A DNA stretch of 64,000 nucleotides from Pedobacter duraquae (GCF_004362245.1 NZ_SNWM01000002.1:806001-870000); one strand, 5' to 3'. Shown: positions 43,756 to 52,280, counted from the first letter of the stretch. Notes: a model not told the origin generated them from the letters alone. Translations and numbers: made by a program.

Positions 43756-45177
43756 TTATGGCCAGATACCTAAGTTCATATAAGAAACCGCAATTTTGTC
43801 GATAGAACCAACAAAAGCAGCAGTACGTAAAGTCTGGATACCTGGTTTTGTGATTAGCGTTTCGCGAATCTCATGGTAAGAATGAATCATCGTATCTTCC
43901 AACCCTGAATTTACCAATTCTAACTCAGAAGCACCTTTAACCAACATTGAGCGGTGCTCAGCAGGTATAGTTTGTCCGGTTAAGCTCTCAAGTGTATTGA
44001 TCAGATTGGCATTAGAATTTTCCGCATAACGGTTTTCCATACGGCCAAAAGCCACATGTGACAAGTTTTTCAACCACTCGAAATAAGACACAGTAACACC
44101 ACCAGCATTACAGTACATATCTGGAATGATGATACCGCCCATTTCGGTGAAAATCGCTTCAGCTTCCGGAGTAGTTGGTCCGTTTGCACCTTCAGCGATA
44201 ATTTTAGCCTGAATTCTTTTGATGTTTTCGGCAGTGATCTGGTTTTCTAAAGCCGCAGGCACAAGAATATCACATGGCTGCTCTAAACCTTCCATAGAAT
44301 TCTTGAATTCTTTAGCACCTTTAAAGCCAAGGATAGAACCAGTTAATTTACGATGTGCAAATACCTCATCGATATTTAACCCATTCTCATTGTAGATCGC
44401 TCCTTCAAATTCGCAAAGACCAACAATGGTAGCACCAAATTCGGCCAGGAACTTCGCAGAGTGATAACCCACGTTACCCAAACCCTGAACGATCACACGC
44501 TTATCACCTAGACCAGCCTTGAAGCCAATTTTAGCCATATCTTCTGCCACACTAACACATTCACGTACAGCATAAGCAACACCCCTTCCGGTAGCTTCCT
44601 TACGACCGCGGATACCATGTAAAGCGATAGGTTTACCGGTAACACAACCCAAAGCATCAAGCTGACCCGGATTCATGGTCATATATGTATCAGCGATCCA
44701 GCTCATCTCGCGCTCACCAGATCCATAATCAGGAGCAGGAACATCGATACCGGGGCCGATAAAGTTTTTCTTAATTAATTCTGTAGTATAACGACGGGTA
44801 ATATTTTCCAATTCGCCAACAGTATAATTTTTTGGCGTGATTTTAATACCGCCTTTAGCACCACCAAAAGGAACATTCACAATGGCACATTTATAGGTCA
44901 TTAAAGCGGCAAGTGCCATAACCTCATCCTCATTCACCATTTCGCTGTAGCGGATACCACCTTTTGTGGGGCTCATATGGTGAGAGTGTTCTACACGCCA
45001 GGCATCAATCACTTCGAAGCCGTTTCCTCTGCGAATAGGGAACTGGAAGCGATATACACTGTTACATGCTTTGATTTGGGTTAATAGTCCCTCTGGATGG
45101 GAGGTGAATTGTGCGGCACTGTCAAAATTTTTACAGACATCTGTAAAGAAATTTGTCTCGTTTGCTGTATTAGCCAT
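43756..45177 (-). CDS. gdhA: glutamate dehydrogenase (Glu/Leu/Phe/Val dehydrogenase family)
   Basis: Catalyses 2-oxoglutarate + NH3 + NAD(P)H to glutamate. The 473-residue protein has the conserved core [17 protein letters not shown] (catalytic lysine region), [14 protein letters not shown] and the Rossmann motif [15 protein letters not shown]. At 473 residues it is longer than the ~415-450-residue enzymes, partly because of an N-terminal extension. Cofactor preference is not certain. A TTTG and a CAATTTTG box upstream of the start could be a promoter of low quality. It lies between ccmD and msrA and has a terminator of its own. Confidence 0.94.
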   Translation of the reverse strand: MANTANETNFFTDVCKNFDSAAQFTSHPEGLLTQIKACNSVYRFQFPIRRGNGFEVIDAWRVEHSHHMSPTKGGIRYSEMVNEDEVMALAALMTYKCAIVNVPFGGAKGGIKITPKNYTVGELENITRRYTTELIKKNFIGPGIDVPAPDYGSGEREMSWIADTYMTMNPGQLDALGCVTGKPIALHGIRGRKEATGRGVAYAVRECVSVAEDMAKIGFKAGLGDKRVIVQGLGNVGYHSAKFLAEFGATIVGLCEFEGAIYNENGLNIDEVFAHRKLTGSILGFKGAKEFKNSMEGLEQPCDILVPAALENQITAENIKRIQAKIIAEGANGPTTPEAEAIFTEMGGIIIPDMYCNAGGVTVSYFEWLKNLSHVAFGRMENRYAENSNANLINTLESLTGQTIPAEHRSMLVKGASELELVNSGLEDTMIHSYHEIRETLITKPGIQTLRTAAFVGSIDKIAVSYMNLGIWP

Positions 45178-45328
45178 TGTTGTTTTTTATGAATTTATAA
45201 TAAGTAGTTATCCTTAATGGCTGCAAAATTGCATTAAAAAAAATGATTAATCCAAATGCGATTCCACTTAGTGTATGCGGCACACCACAGCAAATAAGCC
45301 CGAAATGGCGAAGTAAAACTGTTTTAAA

Positions 45329-45541
45329 TTAGATTTTACCTGAAGATTTTTTTTCTATTTTTTTTAACCTGCGGTCGATAGAAAACAGGAAGATGATTAA
45401 TCCCAGCAGGATGATCCCTGCGCAAATCACGACAACATAAATTTTATCCGATGCATAAAGGCTATCCGGAGCCGTTGCCGTTTGTGCGAAAAGCTGTACA
45501 GCGGCCAATACCAGCAACAGCGTTGTTGAAATTTTCTTCAT
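45329..45541 (-). CDS. ccmD: CcmD family protein
   Basis: The 70-residue protein has an N-terminal signal-like helix, a second transmembrane helix (VVVICAGIILLGLIIFLFS) and a basic C-terminal tail (DRRLKKIEKKSSGK). This single-helix, basic-tail pattern fits CcmD, which helps release heme-loaded CcmE from CcmC-CcmAB. Its location 2 bp after ccmC supports the call. The ~150 bp to gdhA show no further gene. Confidence 0.82.
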   Translation of the reverse strand: MKKISTTLLLVLAAVQLFAQTATAPDSLYASDKIYVVVICAGIILLGLIIFLFSIDRRLKKIEKKSSGKI

Positions 45542-45543
45542 GA

Positions 45544-46203
45544 TTATAAGGCAGAATTTTTATCGATGGAACGTAATCTGAAAAGCAAGGTATAAATCCA
45601 ATAACCGATGATGATCCATCCCAAACAGGCAGGGTAAAATACCATGCGCATACGGCTATCAAGGTCGTACGAGTTGAAACCTGGATTACCACCATTACCG
45701 GGATGCAGTGAATCCTGTAGACGTGGCAATACAAACAAGAGTACAACCATCATTGGATAAGCAAAAATATTATATATGGCAGAGATCTTTGCACGCTTTT
45801 GCTCCTCATCTATCGCGTTACGCAAAACCAGGTAAGCAAAATATAACAACAAGGCAATTGCCGCAAAATTCTGCTTTACATCAAAGCTCCAGGCCTGCCC
45901 CCAGGTAAACTTAGCCCATACCGAGCCGGTGACGATTCCCAGAATTCCGAATACAATTCCTGTATTTACACTTTCAACAGCTTTAATATCATCTAGTGGA
46001 TTATTAGACCTTAAAACTTTAATGCTATAAAACACAGAAATACTAAATAACACAATCATCGCGAACCACATCGGCACGTGAAAGTACAGGTTACGAATAG
46101 TTTCATGCAGAATGGGCAACTCCGGAACAGTAGCTAAAAAACCAGCTATTGTTGCGTACAAAACAAGTACAGAACCTAAAATTTTCCACCACATTTTATG
46201 CAT
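45544..46203 (-). CDS. ccmC: heme exporter/presenter CcmC
   Basis: The 219-residue membrane protein has six predicted helices. The heme-binding WWD-like segment reads KFTWGQAWSFD, and conserved histidines lie in PILHETIRNLYFHVPMW. It loads heme on CcmE in cytochrome c maturation. An in-frame ATG at 46194 (MWWKIL) is an equally possible start. It is followed 2 bp later by ccmD. A TACCTTTG box lies 21 bp upstream. Confidence 0.92.
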   Translation of the reverse strand: MHKMWWKILGSVLVLYATIAGFLATVPELPILHETIRNLYFHVPMWFAMIVLFSISVFYSIKVLRSNNPLDDIKAVESVNTGIVFGILGIVTGSVWAKFTWGQAWSFDVKQNFAAIALLLYFAYLVLRNAIDEEQKRAKISAIYNIFAYPMMVVLLFVLPRLQDSLHPGNGGNPGFNSYDLDSRMRMVFYPACLGWIIIGYWIYTLLFRLRSIDKNSAL

Positions 46204-46223
46204 ACTATCCCTTTTATGAGTGG

Positions 46224-46231
46224 CAAAGGTA
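46224..46231 (-). promoter_or_regulatory. -7 box TACCTTTG upstream of ccmC
   Basis: Perfect TAnnTTTG on the minus strand, ending 20 bp before the 46203 start. No -33 TTTG is seen at the expected distance. It marks ccmC-ccmD as a transcription unit of its own, apart from ccmB. Confidence 0.45.
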
Positions 46232-46408
46232 TAAATAAGAATTTACGCCGGGAAATAAATCATGAGCGTTGCCTTTCGAATGACAAAGATTCCGAATCTA
46301 TCTGGACTGAAATGTATAAGTTTAGAAGAACCAAGAAAAGTTTCAGCAAGTATCGGGTTTCAAAATTCGAAAAACCTGCAGAACTTTACATGCGTAAAAT
46401 CAACATCT

Positions 46409-47014
46409 ATGAAGCTTTTTGAAACACCCGCCGATCCCGCTCACAACTACCTGCCTGTTGATGGTACTGTTCTTTATTACGGTAAGGTATTAAATGTTGC
46501 CAAGGCTGATGAGTTGATGGATATATTGATGACAACAGTTGAATGGAAAAACGATGAAGCCGTCATTTTTGGAAAACATATCATCACAAAAAGAAAAGTT
46601 GCCTGGTATGGCGATCAAAGTTTCAGTTATACGTATTCCAATACTACAAAACATGCCTTACCCTGGACTAATGAGCTCCTGCAACTCAAAAAGCTCGCTG
46701 AAACGCAAACGGGAGAAACGTATAATTCCTGTTTATTAAATCTGTATCATGATGGCGAAGAAGGCATGGCCTGGCATAGTGACGCTGAGAAGGATTTAAA
46801 AAAGAATGGTGCCATTGCATCCATGAGCTTCGGAGCTGAAAGGAAATTTATGTTTAAGCATAAAGATAGCAAACAGACCGTAACACTTGTACTTGAACAT
46901 GGCAGTCTGCTGGTGATGAAAGATGAAACCCAAAGGAACTGGTTACATCGGCTTCCACCAACAAAACTAATTAAAACTGCCAGAATCAACCTCACCTTCA
47001 GATCCATGATCTGA
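46409..47014 (+). CDS. AlkB-like 2-oxoglutarate/Fe(II) DNA dioxygenase
   Basis: Oxidative demethylase that repairs 1-methyladenine and 3-methylcytosine, from the family look. With start ATG 46409 (201 residues) the iron ligands are H123-x-D125 in AWHSDAEKD and H180 in NWLHRLPP. The arginines R192 and R198 in ARINLTFR bind 2-oxoglutarate and substrate. The N-terminal MKLFETPADPAHNYLP resembles the start of bacterial AlkB homologues (ALKBH2/3 type). The frame is open back to an ATG at 46262, but that stretch (KVSASIGFQNSKN) shows no family likeness. It stands on the plus strand between ccmC and ccmB. Confidence 0.9.
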   Translation: MKLFETPADPAHNYLPVDGTVLYYGKVLNVAKADELMDILMTTVEWKNDEAVIFGKHIITKRKVAWYGDQSFSYTYSNTTKHALPWTNELLQLKKLAETQTGETYNSCLLNLYHDGEEGMAWHSDAEKDLKKNGAIASMSFGAERKFMFKHKDSKQTVTLVLEHGSLLVMKDETQRNWLHRLPPTKLIKTARINLTFRSMI

Positions 47015-47355
47015 TATTTAACCTGACGATCACATCAGTTCAACTGATGAGACAAATTAAATTTGGCAAGATTTACTTAAAAAAATAGTTTCAGAACATT
47101 ATTCTGACTACTTGCTTAAAAAAAACAATTTTCATTGTTTTACAGCTAACCTATTTGAACACAAGCCAATGATCCTCACTTTTGTGATGGACATCCGCTA
47201 AATGCTTTACTCGTTTTTACCACCTGGTTACAGGTTGGGAAGCAACAAGGAAATTTCAGCGTAAGGGTATCCAAATAAATTGACTTAAGACAATAGTTCG
47301 ATCCTACAGATGAACTAGATTTTTTCATAATAATTTAGGTGCGTTAATAAAGTGA

Positions 47356-47377
47356 AAAGCCGGTGGATGCCGGCTTT
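47356..47377 (+). terminator. terminator-like hairpin in the alkB-DUF6266 gap
   Basis: AAAGCCGG / CCGGCTTT stem around a 6-nt loop followed by TTTACTTTTTTG. It is 340 bp beyond alkB, so it may end an unrecognised RNA in the gap rather than alkB itself. Confidence 0.7.
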
Positions 47378-47560
47378 ACTTTTTTGAGTTATTTTTGGAA
47401 AATCTGACGTAATTCCTTAAATTGTAAATTATTAGGGAATTGCAGAGTGCCCCTATTTTACCACTACAATCGCCACTACAGCCCCAAACTGATTAAAAGC
47501 ACTCCTGCCGTCCTCAATCCGCATTAAAGCCTATTCACAGCGTAAAAGTATTATAAATGT

Positions 47561-47626
47561 CTTCGCAATTGCTTCGCCTTTTCTTCGGCTTTTATTCGCC
47601 TTTCCTTCGGCTATTGTTCGGCTATA
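47561..47626. repeat. six tandem 11-bp units of the type CTTCGGCTTTT
   Basis: The units are CTTCGCAATTG, CTTCGCCTTTT, CTTCGGCTTTT, ATTCGCCTTTC, CTTCGGCTATT and GTTCGGCTATA, all in register. The invariant core is TTCG at the same position of each unit. The 11-bp period is close to one helical turn. The array ends 126 bp before the DUF6266 start. Confidence 0.9.
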
Positions 47627-47752
47627 TCCGTTCAATCATCGGATTTCAGCCCTACAAAACCACCATCAAATCCGCAGTTGCATATAACAGTTATCTTATT
47701 TATATTTAGTGTATTAACTGTCCATTACTTACACCACTTAAACTCAAACACT

Positions 47753-48397
47753 ATGGCTAGATTAAAAAATGGCATTCTCGGACCCTTCATTGGATCGCTC
47801 AGTCTGGTTACTGGTTACCTCAGACTGGGTATCCCTGTAATGAGATTCAAAAGCCCACTTAAAGACAAGAAGAACAAAAAACGACGAACACCTGCACAGC
47901 GTGCAATGAATTCAAAGATGGCTGTCGTTATGAATTTTTTATCTCCCTTGACCAGTTTCGTCAACGTCGGTTTCTCTACAAGTACCAAGCCTGGACAAAC
48001 GGCACATAATATCGCAGTCTCCAGGATGCTGCTTACTGGTATCAAAGGTAATTATCCAAATTATGAACTTGATTACCCAAATATACAACTTACTGATGGT
48101 AAACTGCGAATGCCTGAAAATATCGTGGCTCGATTGGAGAACGACGACATTATTGTAACCTGGGACATCCCCTCGGAAGAGCACTTTATCCGTTCCAGAG
48201 ATCAGATTATGGCAGTATGCTATGACGCAAAAGGGTCTGCCACTAAATTACTGAGCGGGGCAAGGATATCAGAAGGCATGGAGACATTAAAGACTCAGGC
48301 AAACTTGAGGAAAAAACCGATGCACATCTATATTTCCTTCATCTCTGATGACAGAAAGCTGATCGCTAAAAGTTTTTATGCAGGAATGATGAAGTAA
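47753..48397 (+). CDS. DUF6266 family protein
   Basis: The 214-residue protein begins MARLKNGILGPFIGSLSLVTGYLRLG, with a following basic segment KDKKNKKRRTPAQRAMNSKMAVV, the pattern of the DUF6266 family common in Sphingobacteriaceae. The C-terminal half has alternating strand-like segments and a WDIPSEE motif, possibly an Ig-like fold. There is no signal peptide. Function is unknown. The start at 47753 is chosen because it begins the recognisable family N-terminus; the frame continues upstream with no similarity. Its stop is 9 bp from the convergent ccmB stop and no terminator separates them. Confidence 0.85.
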   Translation: MARLKNGILGPFIGSLSLVTGYLRLGIPVMRFKSPLKDKKNKKRRTPAQRAMNSKMAVVMNFLSPLTSFVNVGFSTSTKPGQTAHNIAVSRMLLTGIKGNYPNYELDYPNIQLTDGKLRMPENIVARLENDDIIVTWDIPSEEHFIRSRDQIMAVCYDAKGSATKLLSGARISEGMETLKTQANLRKKPMHIYISFISDDRKLIAKSFYAGMMK

Positions 48398-48406
48398 CTA
48401 ACTTGC

Positions 48407-49066
48407 TTAGTCTCTCCAGAGGTACGGAAATAATAGCAATGAAACCGCCATTACCAGCACATTAATAATAAGCAGCAGGCCAATTTCATCCAGACTCACA
48501 CTTCGGTCAAGTCCATCAATGGCATTTTTTGTCAGTTTGATCAGAACGATCAGAACCGGAATAATTACTGGGAAGCTGAGGATTGCCATGAGCATTCCAC
48601 CGTTACCTGCTTTAGAGGAAATGGCCGAAACCATGGTGAAGATTGTTGAGAAACTGAGACTACCCAGAACTGTAGCCACTAGATACAACGGCAGGTCTTT
48701 AGGCACATAATCAAAAACCAGGATATAAAAGCCAAGCGCAATTACGGTGAGCAACACCATCAACAGGATGTTGTAAATGGTCTTCGAGATAATCAAAGCG
48801 AAAGGGCTGGCAATAGTATAGATATACAACTGCCGGCCCTTAGTTTCCTGCAAGAAGCTCTTGGATACTGCGTTTATGGAAGCAAAGAGCATGATAATCC
48901 AGAACAGCGCATTCCAAGTTAAGGAAACAACGCTTACAAAAGACAGGAAACACACAAAAATAGTAGACACTACGTAGAGCAGGACTCCATTGAGTGCATA
49001 CTTGGATCGCCACTCAAGTAGCAGTTCCTTTTTGAGCAGATATTTAACCTGACTTGCTAGATTCAT
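48407..49066 (-). CDS. ccmB: heme exporter CcmB
   Basis: The 219-residue protein has six membrane helices and the CcmB landmarks: LLLEWRSKYALNGVLLY near the N-terminus, ALFWIIMLFASINAVSKSFLQE, GRQLYIYTIASP and a C-terminal VVLALLFP-like region (MAVSLLLFPYLWRD). With CcmA it forms the ABC part that releases holo-CcmE from CcmC-CcmD. ccmA is not in the window. It starts 4 bp after an unknown membrane protein gene and lies on the same strand as ccmC-F, separated from them by an opposite-strand island. Confidence 0.9.
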   Translation of the reverse strand: MNLASQVKYLLKKELLLEWRSKYALNGVLLYVVSTIFVCFLSFVSVVSLTWNALFWIIMLFASINAVSKSFLQETKGRQLYIYTIASPFALIISKTIYNILLMVLLTVIALGFYILVFDYVPKDLPLYLVATVLGSLSFSTIFTMVSAISSKAGNGGMLMAILSFPVIIPVLIVLIKLTKNAIDGLDRSVSLDEIGLLLIINVLVMAVSLLLFPYLWRD

Positions 49067-49070
49067 AGAC

Positions 49071-49478
49071 TTAAACCATTGTTTCTGTAATGATCACAAC
49101 CTTATTTTTCCGTACAGTTACGAGCAACAAAGATCCGACTAAGATCACAAACCAACCCCATTTGTACTTCACTATCCCCGCAGCAAAATTAACCAGCTTC
49201 TTGAAGTGAATAAAGCTGAAATAGTCGTGCGACTTAAAGTAGACTCCGGCAAGAGTGATTCCTATTAACACAAGTGCCGCCCAGCCTATAGACCTGATCA
49301 GTGATGTTTTTCCTAAAAAAGAACAGATTAAGCCGAACACCACAAGCACATAAAATGCAATCGCCAGTCTCATATCAATATCAAAATAGTTCCAGTTGCC
49401 AATGATGGGTAAATGTACCAGCGGACATAAGCCACCAACCCCCATAATTACCGAACCTACGATTCCCTGATTTTTCAT
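49071..49478 (-). CDS. small membrane protein of unknown function
   Basis: The 135-residue protein has three or four hydrophobic helices (residues ~10-25, ~40-55, ~65-80, ~110-125). The segment MRLAIAFYVLVVFGLIC is typical of a polytopic membrane protein, and I cannot name a family. It is sandwiched between ccmB (4 bp) and gldC (6 bp), so it could be part of either function. No enzymatic motif is visible. Confidence 0.75.
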   Translation of the reverse strand: MKNQGIVGSVIMGVGGLCPLVHLPIIGNWNYFDIDMRLAIAFYVLVVFGLICSFLGKTSLIRSIGWAALVLIGITLAGVYFKSHDYFSFIHFKKLVNFAAGIVKYKWGWFVILVGSLLLVTVRKNKVVIITETMV

Positions 49479-49484
49479 CTTAAT

Positions 49485-49820
49485 TTATTTTTGGGTATTA
49501 ATCCCCATTTTGTCTGCAAAGTGTGCACAGTAGTCACGCAAATCCTCTACAATCAAATTCTCTCCTGTTGCTTTAAGGAAGCTATCACCCATTGTTTGCA
49601 GCGTTTCGTAGAAGAACCTTTTCATTTCATCTACCGGCATATCCTTTGTCCAAAGGTCAATGCGCAACGAATTTTTATAGTTATGGTCCCAAAGGGCCAG
49701 CATCATGGATTTTACAGCAACCTGTTCTTTTGTGGCTGCATCAGTGGATTCCCAAAGGATATTTTCAGGAACGTTATTGTCATCTAACTCTACAGTGATT
49801 TTGATTTCTGCTTGTTTCAT
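49485..49820 (-). CDS. gldC: gliding motility protein GldC
   Basis: The 111-residue protein resembles GldC of Flavobacterium: an N-terminal KITVELDDNNVPENILWES, the conserved RIDLWTKDMPVDEMKRFFYETL and a C-terminal DYCAHFADKMGI. GldC is a small cytoplasmic protein needed for full gliding and tied to the type IX machinery; its biochemical role is not known. It is 6 bp upstream of a small membrane-protein gene and separated from gldB, which is not in the window. A TACCTTTA near-consensus box lies 6 bp before the start. Confidence 0.9.
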   Translation of the reverse strand: MKQAEIKITVELDDNNVPENILWESTDAATKEQVAVKSMMLALWDHNYKNSLRIDLWTKDMPVDEMKRFFYETLQTMGDSFLKATGENLIVEDLRDYCAHFADKMGINTQK

Positions 49821-49838
49821 TAATTAAAGGTATTTAAT

Positions 49839-50120
49839 TTATCGGAGTGCTGTTTTAAATAAAAAGACCAGCACGATTGTAAAAACTATAAATGCGCATT
49901 CGATCACCCAAATATTCCGCAGCAGCGGAATGAATTTTCTGAAGATCTGATCAGACAGGAAAGAGATTACGGCAGCCAATAAACAAATGGCCATCCACAA
50001 TCCTTTCATGCTTTGTTCTACAGGACTGATCATCGCCTGTTTTTGAAATAACAACACTACTCCGAGTGTAAGGCTCAGCGCGGTGATAATATTGAGTGGA
50101 GTTAATCTAATTTTCTTCAT
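49839..50120 (-). CDS. small membrane protein of unknown function
   Basis: The 93-residue protein begins MKKIRLTPLNIITALSLTLGVVLLF and has three hydrophobic helices: residues ~10-26, ~40-57 and ~67-90. I do not recognise it. It is 18 bp upstream of gldC, on the same strand, and follows rhlE by 28 bp, so it may be cotranscribed with either. Confidence 0.7.
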   Translation of the reverse strand: MKKIRLTPLNIITALSLTLGVVLLFQKQAMISPVEQSMKGLWMAICLLAAVISFLSDQIFRKFIPLLRNIWVIECAFIVFTIVLVFLFKTALR

Positions 50121-50148
50121 TGGCTATACAGACCATTGGCAGCTGCTA

Positions 50149-51459
50149 CTACTTCTTATGTCTTTTATTTTTCCAGGGTGGTGTTTTGCTCACTTTCTTC
50201 TTCACCTCAAAAGTTCTTTTCTTCTCGTGGAAGGCACCTTTGAAGTCAGGATCATCTTTTTTCTTCTGGATATCGATTGCTTTAGCAATTTCCTGACGCT
50301 CCTCATATGGTGTTTCTTCAACGAAAACATCTGCCGGAAGTGGTACCACCGGAATGGTTTGACGGATCAGCTTTTCGATTTTATTAACATAATACCTTTC
50401 TGCTTCTGTGAAGAAGGTTAATGCTTCTCCCTTATTGAAAGCCCTACCGGTACGCCCGATACGGTGTACATAATCTTCGATAATGATCGGAACATCAAAG
50501 TTGATCACATGACTCACTTCGGTAACATCGATGCCTCTCGACGCCACATCTGTAGCAACAAGCACCCTGATATTTCCTTCTTTGAATGCATTGATGGAGT
50601 TGATCCGTGTATTTTGCCCTTTGTTGGCATGTATTACACGAACGGCATCGGCACCGAAACGTCTGATAATAAAAGCGAATATATTGTCGGCAACAGTTTT
50701 GGTTTTGCAAAAAATAATCAGTCTTTTCACCTCATCATCATTCTTCAGTAAGTACTGAAGCAAATTGATTTTGGTTTTAAAGTTTGGGACCTCATATAAG
50801 GTCTGGGTAACGGTTTGGGCTGGTGTAGCCTGTAAGCCTACTTCTATGATGGTTGGATTTTTCAGGAAGTCTCCAGCGATTTTCTGTACCAGATCACTCA
50901 TGGTTGCAGAGAACAGCAGGTTCTGACGCCTACGGGGCACGATCTCGAGAATTCTATGGATAGACCCGATAAAACCCATGTCCATCATTTTATCTGCTTC
51001 ATCAAGTACAAGGAACTTCAAGCTCTGGGTATTGATATGACCAGCAAGATAGATATCAAGGAATCTGCCTGGAGTAGCTATGATAATATCTACGCCTGCT
51101 TTGATCTGCTCGATCTGCGTTTTAGGGCCAATACCGCCATAAACGACCACCGAGCGCAGATCAGTATATTTAGAGAACATTTGCACATGCTCAGCAATCT
51201 GCATGGCAAGCTCCCTTGTTGGAGCTAAGATCAGTGCTCTGGGATTTAGTCCCTGTGCAAATTTTAGCTGCATCAGTATTGGTAAAACATAGGCTGCAGT
51301 CTTCCCGGTACCAGTTTCGGCGATACCGAAAATGTCCTGTCCGGAAAGTACAGGGGCTATCGCCTTTTCCTGTATGGGCGTTGCAACTGTAAACCCTGCA
51401 TCTTCTACAGCATTTAAAATCTGTCGGTTGAGTTTAAACTCTTCGAATTTTTTGGGCAT
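50149..51459 (-). CDS. DEAD-box RNA helicase, RhlE-like
   Basis: The 436-residue enzyme has all helicase motifs: Q motif with TPIQEKAI, motif I AETGTGKTAAY, Ia PTRELAMQI, Ib TPGRFLD, II DEAD, III SAT, V RGIDVTEV and VI HRIGRTGRA. The C-terminal ~60 residues form a lysine-rich tail (KKKDDPDFKGAFHEKKR...KTPPWKNKRHKK), typical of RhlE-type proteins that bind RNA nonspecifically and help rRNA maturation or mRNA decay. A perfect TATCTTTG box sits 4 bp before the ATG, which predicts a leaderless mRNA. Confidence 0.93.
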   Translation of the reverse strand: MPKKFEEFKLNRQILNAVEDAGFTVATPIQEKAIAPVLSGQDIFGIAETGTGKTAAYVLPILMQLKFAQGLNPRALILAPTRELAMQIAEHVQMFSKYTDLRSVVVYGGIGPKTQIEQIKAGVDIIIATPGRFLDIYLAGHINTQSLKFLVLDEADKMMDMGFIGSIHRILEIVPRRRQNLLFSATMSDLVQKIAGDFLKNPTIIEVGLQATPAQTVTQTLYEVPNFKTKINLLQYLLKNDDEVKRLIIFCKTKTVADNIFAFIIRRFGADAVRVIHANKGQNTRINSINAFKEGNIRVLVATDVASRGIDVTEVSHVINFDVPIIIEDYVHRIGRTGRAFNKGEALTFFTEAERYYVNKIEKLIRQTIPVVPLPADVFVEETPYEERQEIAKAIDIQKKKDDPDFKGAFHEKKRTFEVKKKVSKTPPWKNKRHKK

Positions 51460-51463
51460 TTTG

Positions 51464-51471
51464 CAAAGATA
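51464..51471 (-). promoter_or_regulatory. -7 box TATCTTTG directly upstream of rhlE
   Basis: Perfect TAnnTTTG ending only 4 bp before the ATG. Transcription should start at or next to the start codon. A -33 TTTG at the normal distance is not visible. Confidence 0.5.
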
Positions 51472-51682
51472 GCATTTATTATAGCATCGGTAATTAGTTA
51501 TGTGCCCGTTTTGAATTTTGATATTAAGAATACAATGATTAACCTCTTAAAACTTAATAAAAGTCGATATAATTGAAATAAGCATCTGTTATATAGAAAT
51601 ATTACGACTGTGATATAGTCTACCCCTTGACTTTTAAGTTCTTCTGTTATAGATTAATCTGTAAACAATAAAGGACTAATAA

Positions 51683-52243
51683 ATGGCGAGAAGACCGCGA
51701 ATAAAACCTGGGATTATCGGTAGGATAGTTAATGATGAGCTTAGCTATGGCCCGAATAAAGGATCAAAAAATGCTAGAAAGGTTAACGTACAGTCAGTAC
51801 ACCTAGAATATGAAATTTGGTACGACCGGCACTACATAGTTAGACTACAATTTGGTGATCGGGTGGGAAAAAGAGCTGGAATTGAAGAAAAAACTATTCT
51901 AAAACTGGCATCGGACTCTTTATCATATTTAACATATTATTCATTGCAAGTCAGAAACTTTTCATTCGTAAGTCCTGAAAAGCAGACAGCCCACACGCTA
52001 AGAATAGTTTTGCAAAGAGACACTGAAAACGGAACCTTGAATGTTGTAATTGGATTTTGCCATCTGAGCGCCCGAAACTGTGAAGCAACAATTTATACAG
52101 CTATGGTGATTGATGACTTTCGATTAAGTGATGGACAATATGCTGTATTGATCAACGAAGGCCACTCAATACTTTATAAGATGGATAACAAGTTATTACG
52201 TGAAATATATACTAGTTCCATTGATTTCGAGAGCTCGAGATAA
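51683..52243 (+). CDS. orphan ORF of unknown function, AT-rich and atypical
   Basis: The 186-residue protein is not recognised. It starts MARRPRIKPGIIGRIVND with a very basic N-terminus, and the rest looks alpha/beta with strand-like segments (HTLRIVLQRD, TLNVVIGFCH). It has no signal peptide. AGA arginine codons and A/T-ending codons are frequent compared with neighbours, which fits a recent arrival. The 223 bp upstream are AT-rich with no clear promoter. It stands alone between the divergent rhlE gene and pyrC. Confidence 0.65.
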   Translation: MARRPRIKPGIIGRIVNDELSYGPNKGSKNARKVNVQSVHLEYEIWYDRHYIVRLQFGDRVGKRAGIEEKTILKLASDSLSYLTYYSLQVRNFSFVSPEKQTAHTLRIVLQRDTENGTLNVVIGFCHLSARNCEATIYTAMVIDDFRLSDGQYAVLINEGHSILYKMDNKLLREIYTSSIDFESSR

Positions 52244-52280
52244 ATAGTGAATTAATATGGATTAACAAATAAGTTTTGAT

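Larger units (their letters stand above)
47015..47752. other. 738-bp gap between alkB and the DUF6266 gene
   Basis: No ORF in this stretch looks coding. It holds an A/T-rich hairpin (AAAACAAT/ATTGTTTT, 47122-47141) that could end the alkB transcript, a terminator-like hairpin at 47356-47377 and an 11-bp tandem array at 47561-47626. GTTCGATCC at 47296-47304 recalls a tRNA T-loop, but no cloverleaf fits around it. Confidence 0.7.

Noticed and set aside
46198..46422. 74-residue plus-strand frame at the ccmC start
   Set aside because: It overlaps the ccmC start and the alkB upstream region, has no motif, and no better start or partner.
47296..47304. GTTCGATCC resembling a tRNA T-loop
   Set aside because: Flanking stems of five pairs, an anticodon arm and an acceptor end with matching arms were not found, so it is chance.
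47561..47626. 11-bp repeats as a CRISPR array
   Set aside because: Units are adjacent with no unique spacers and no cas genes are present.
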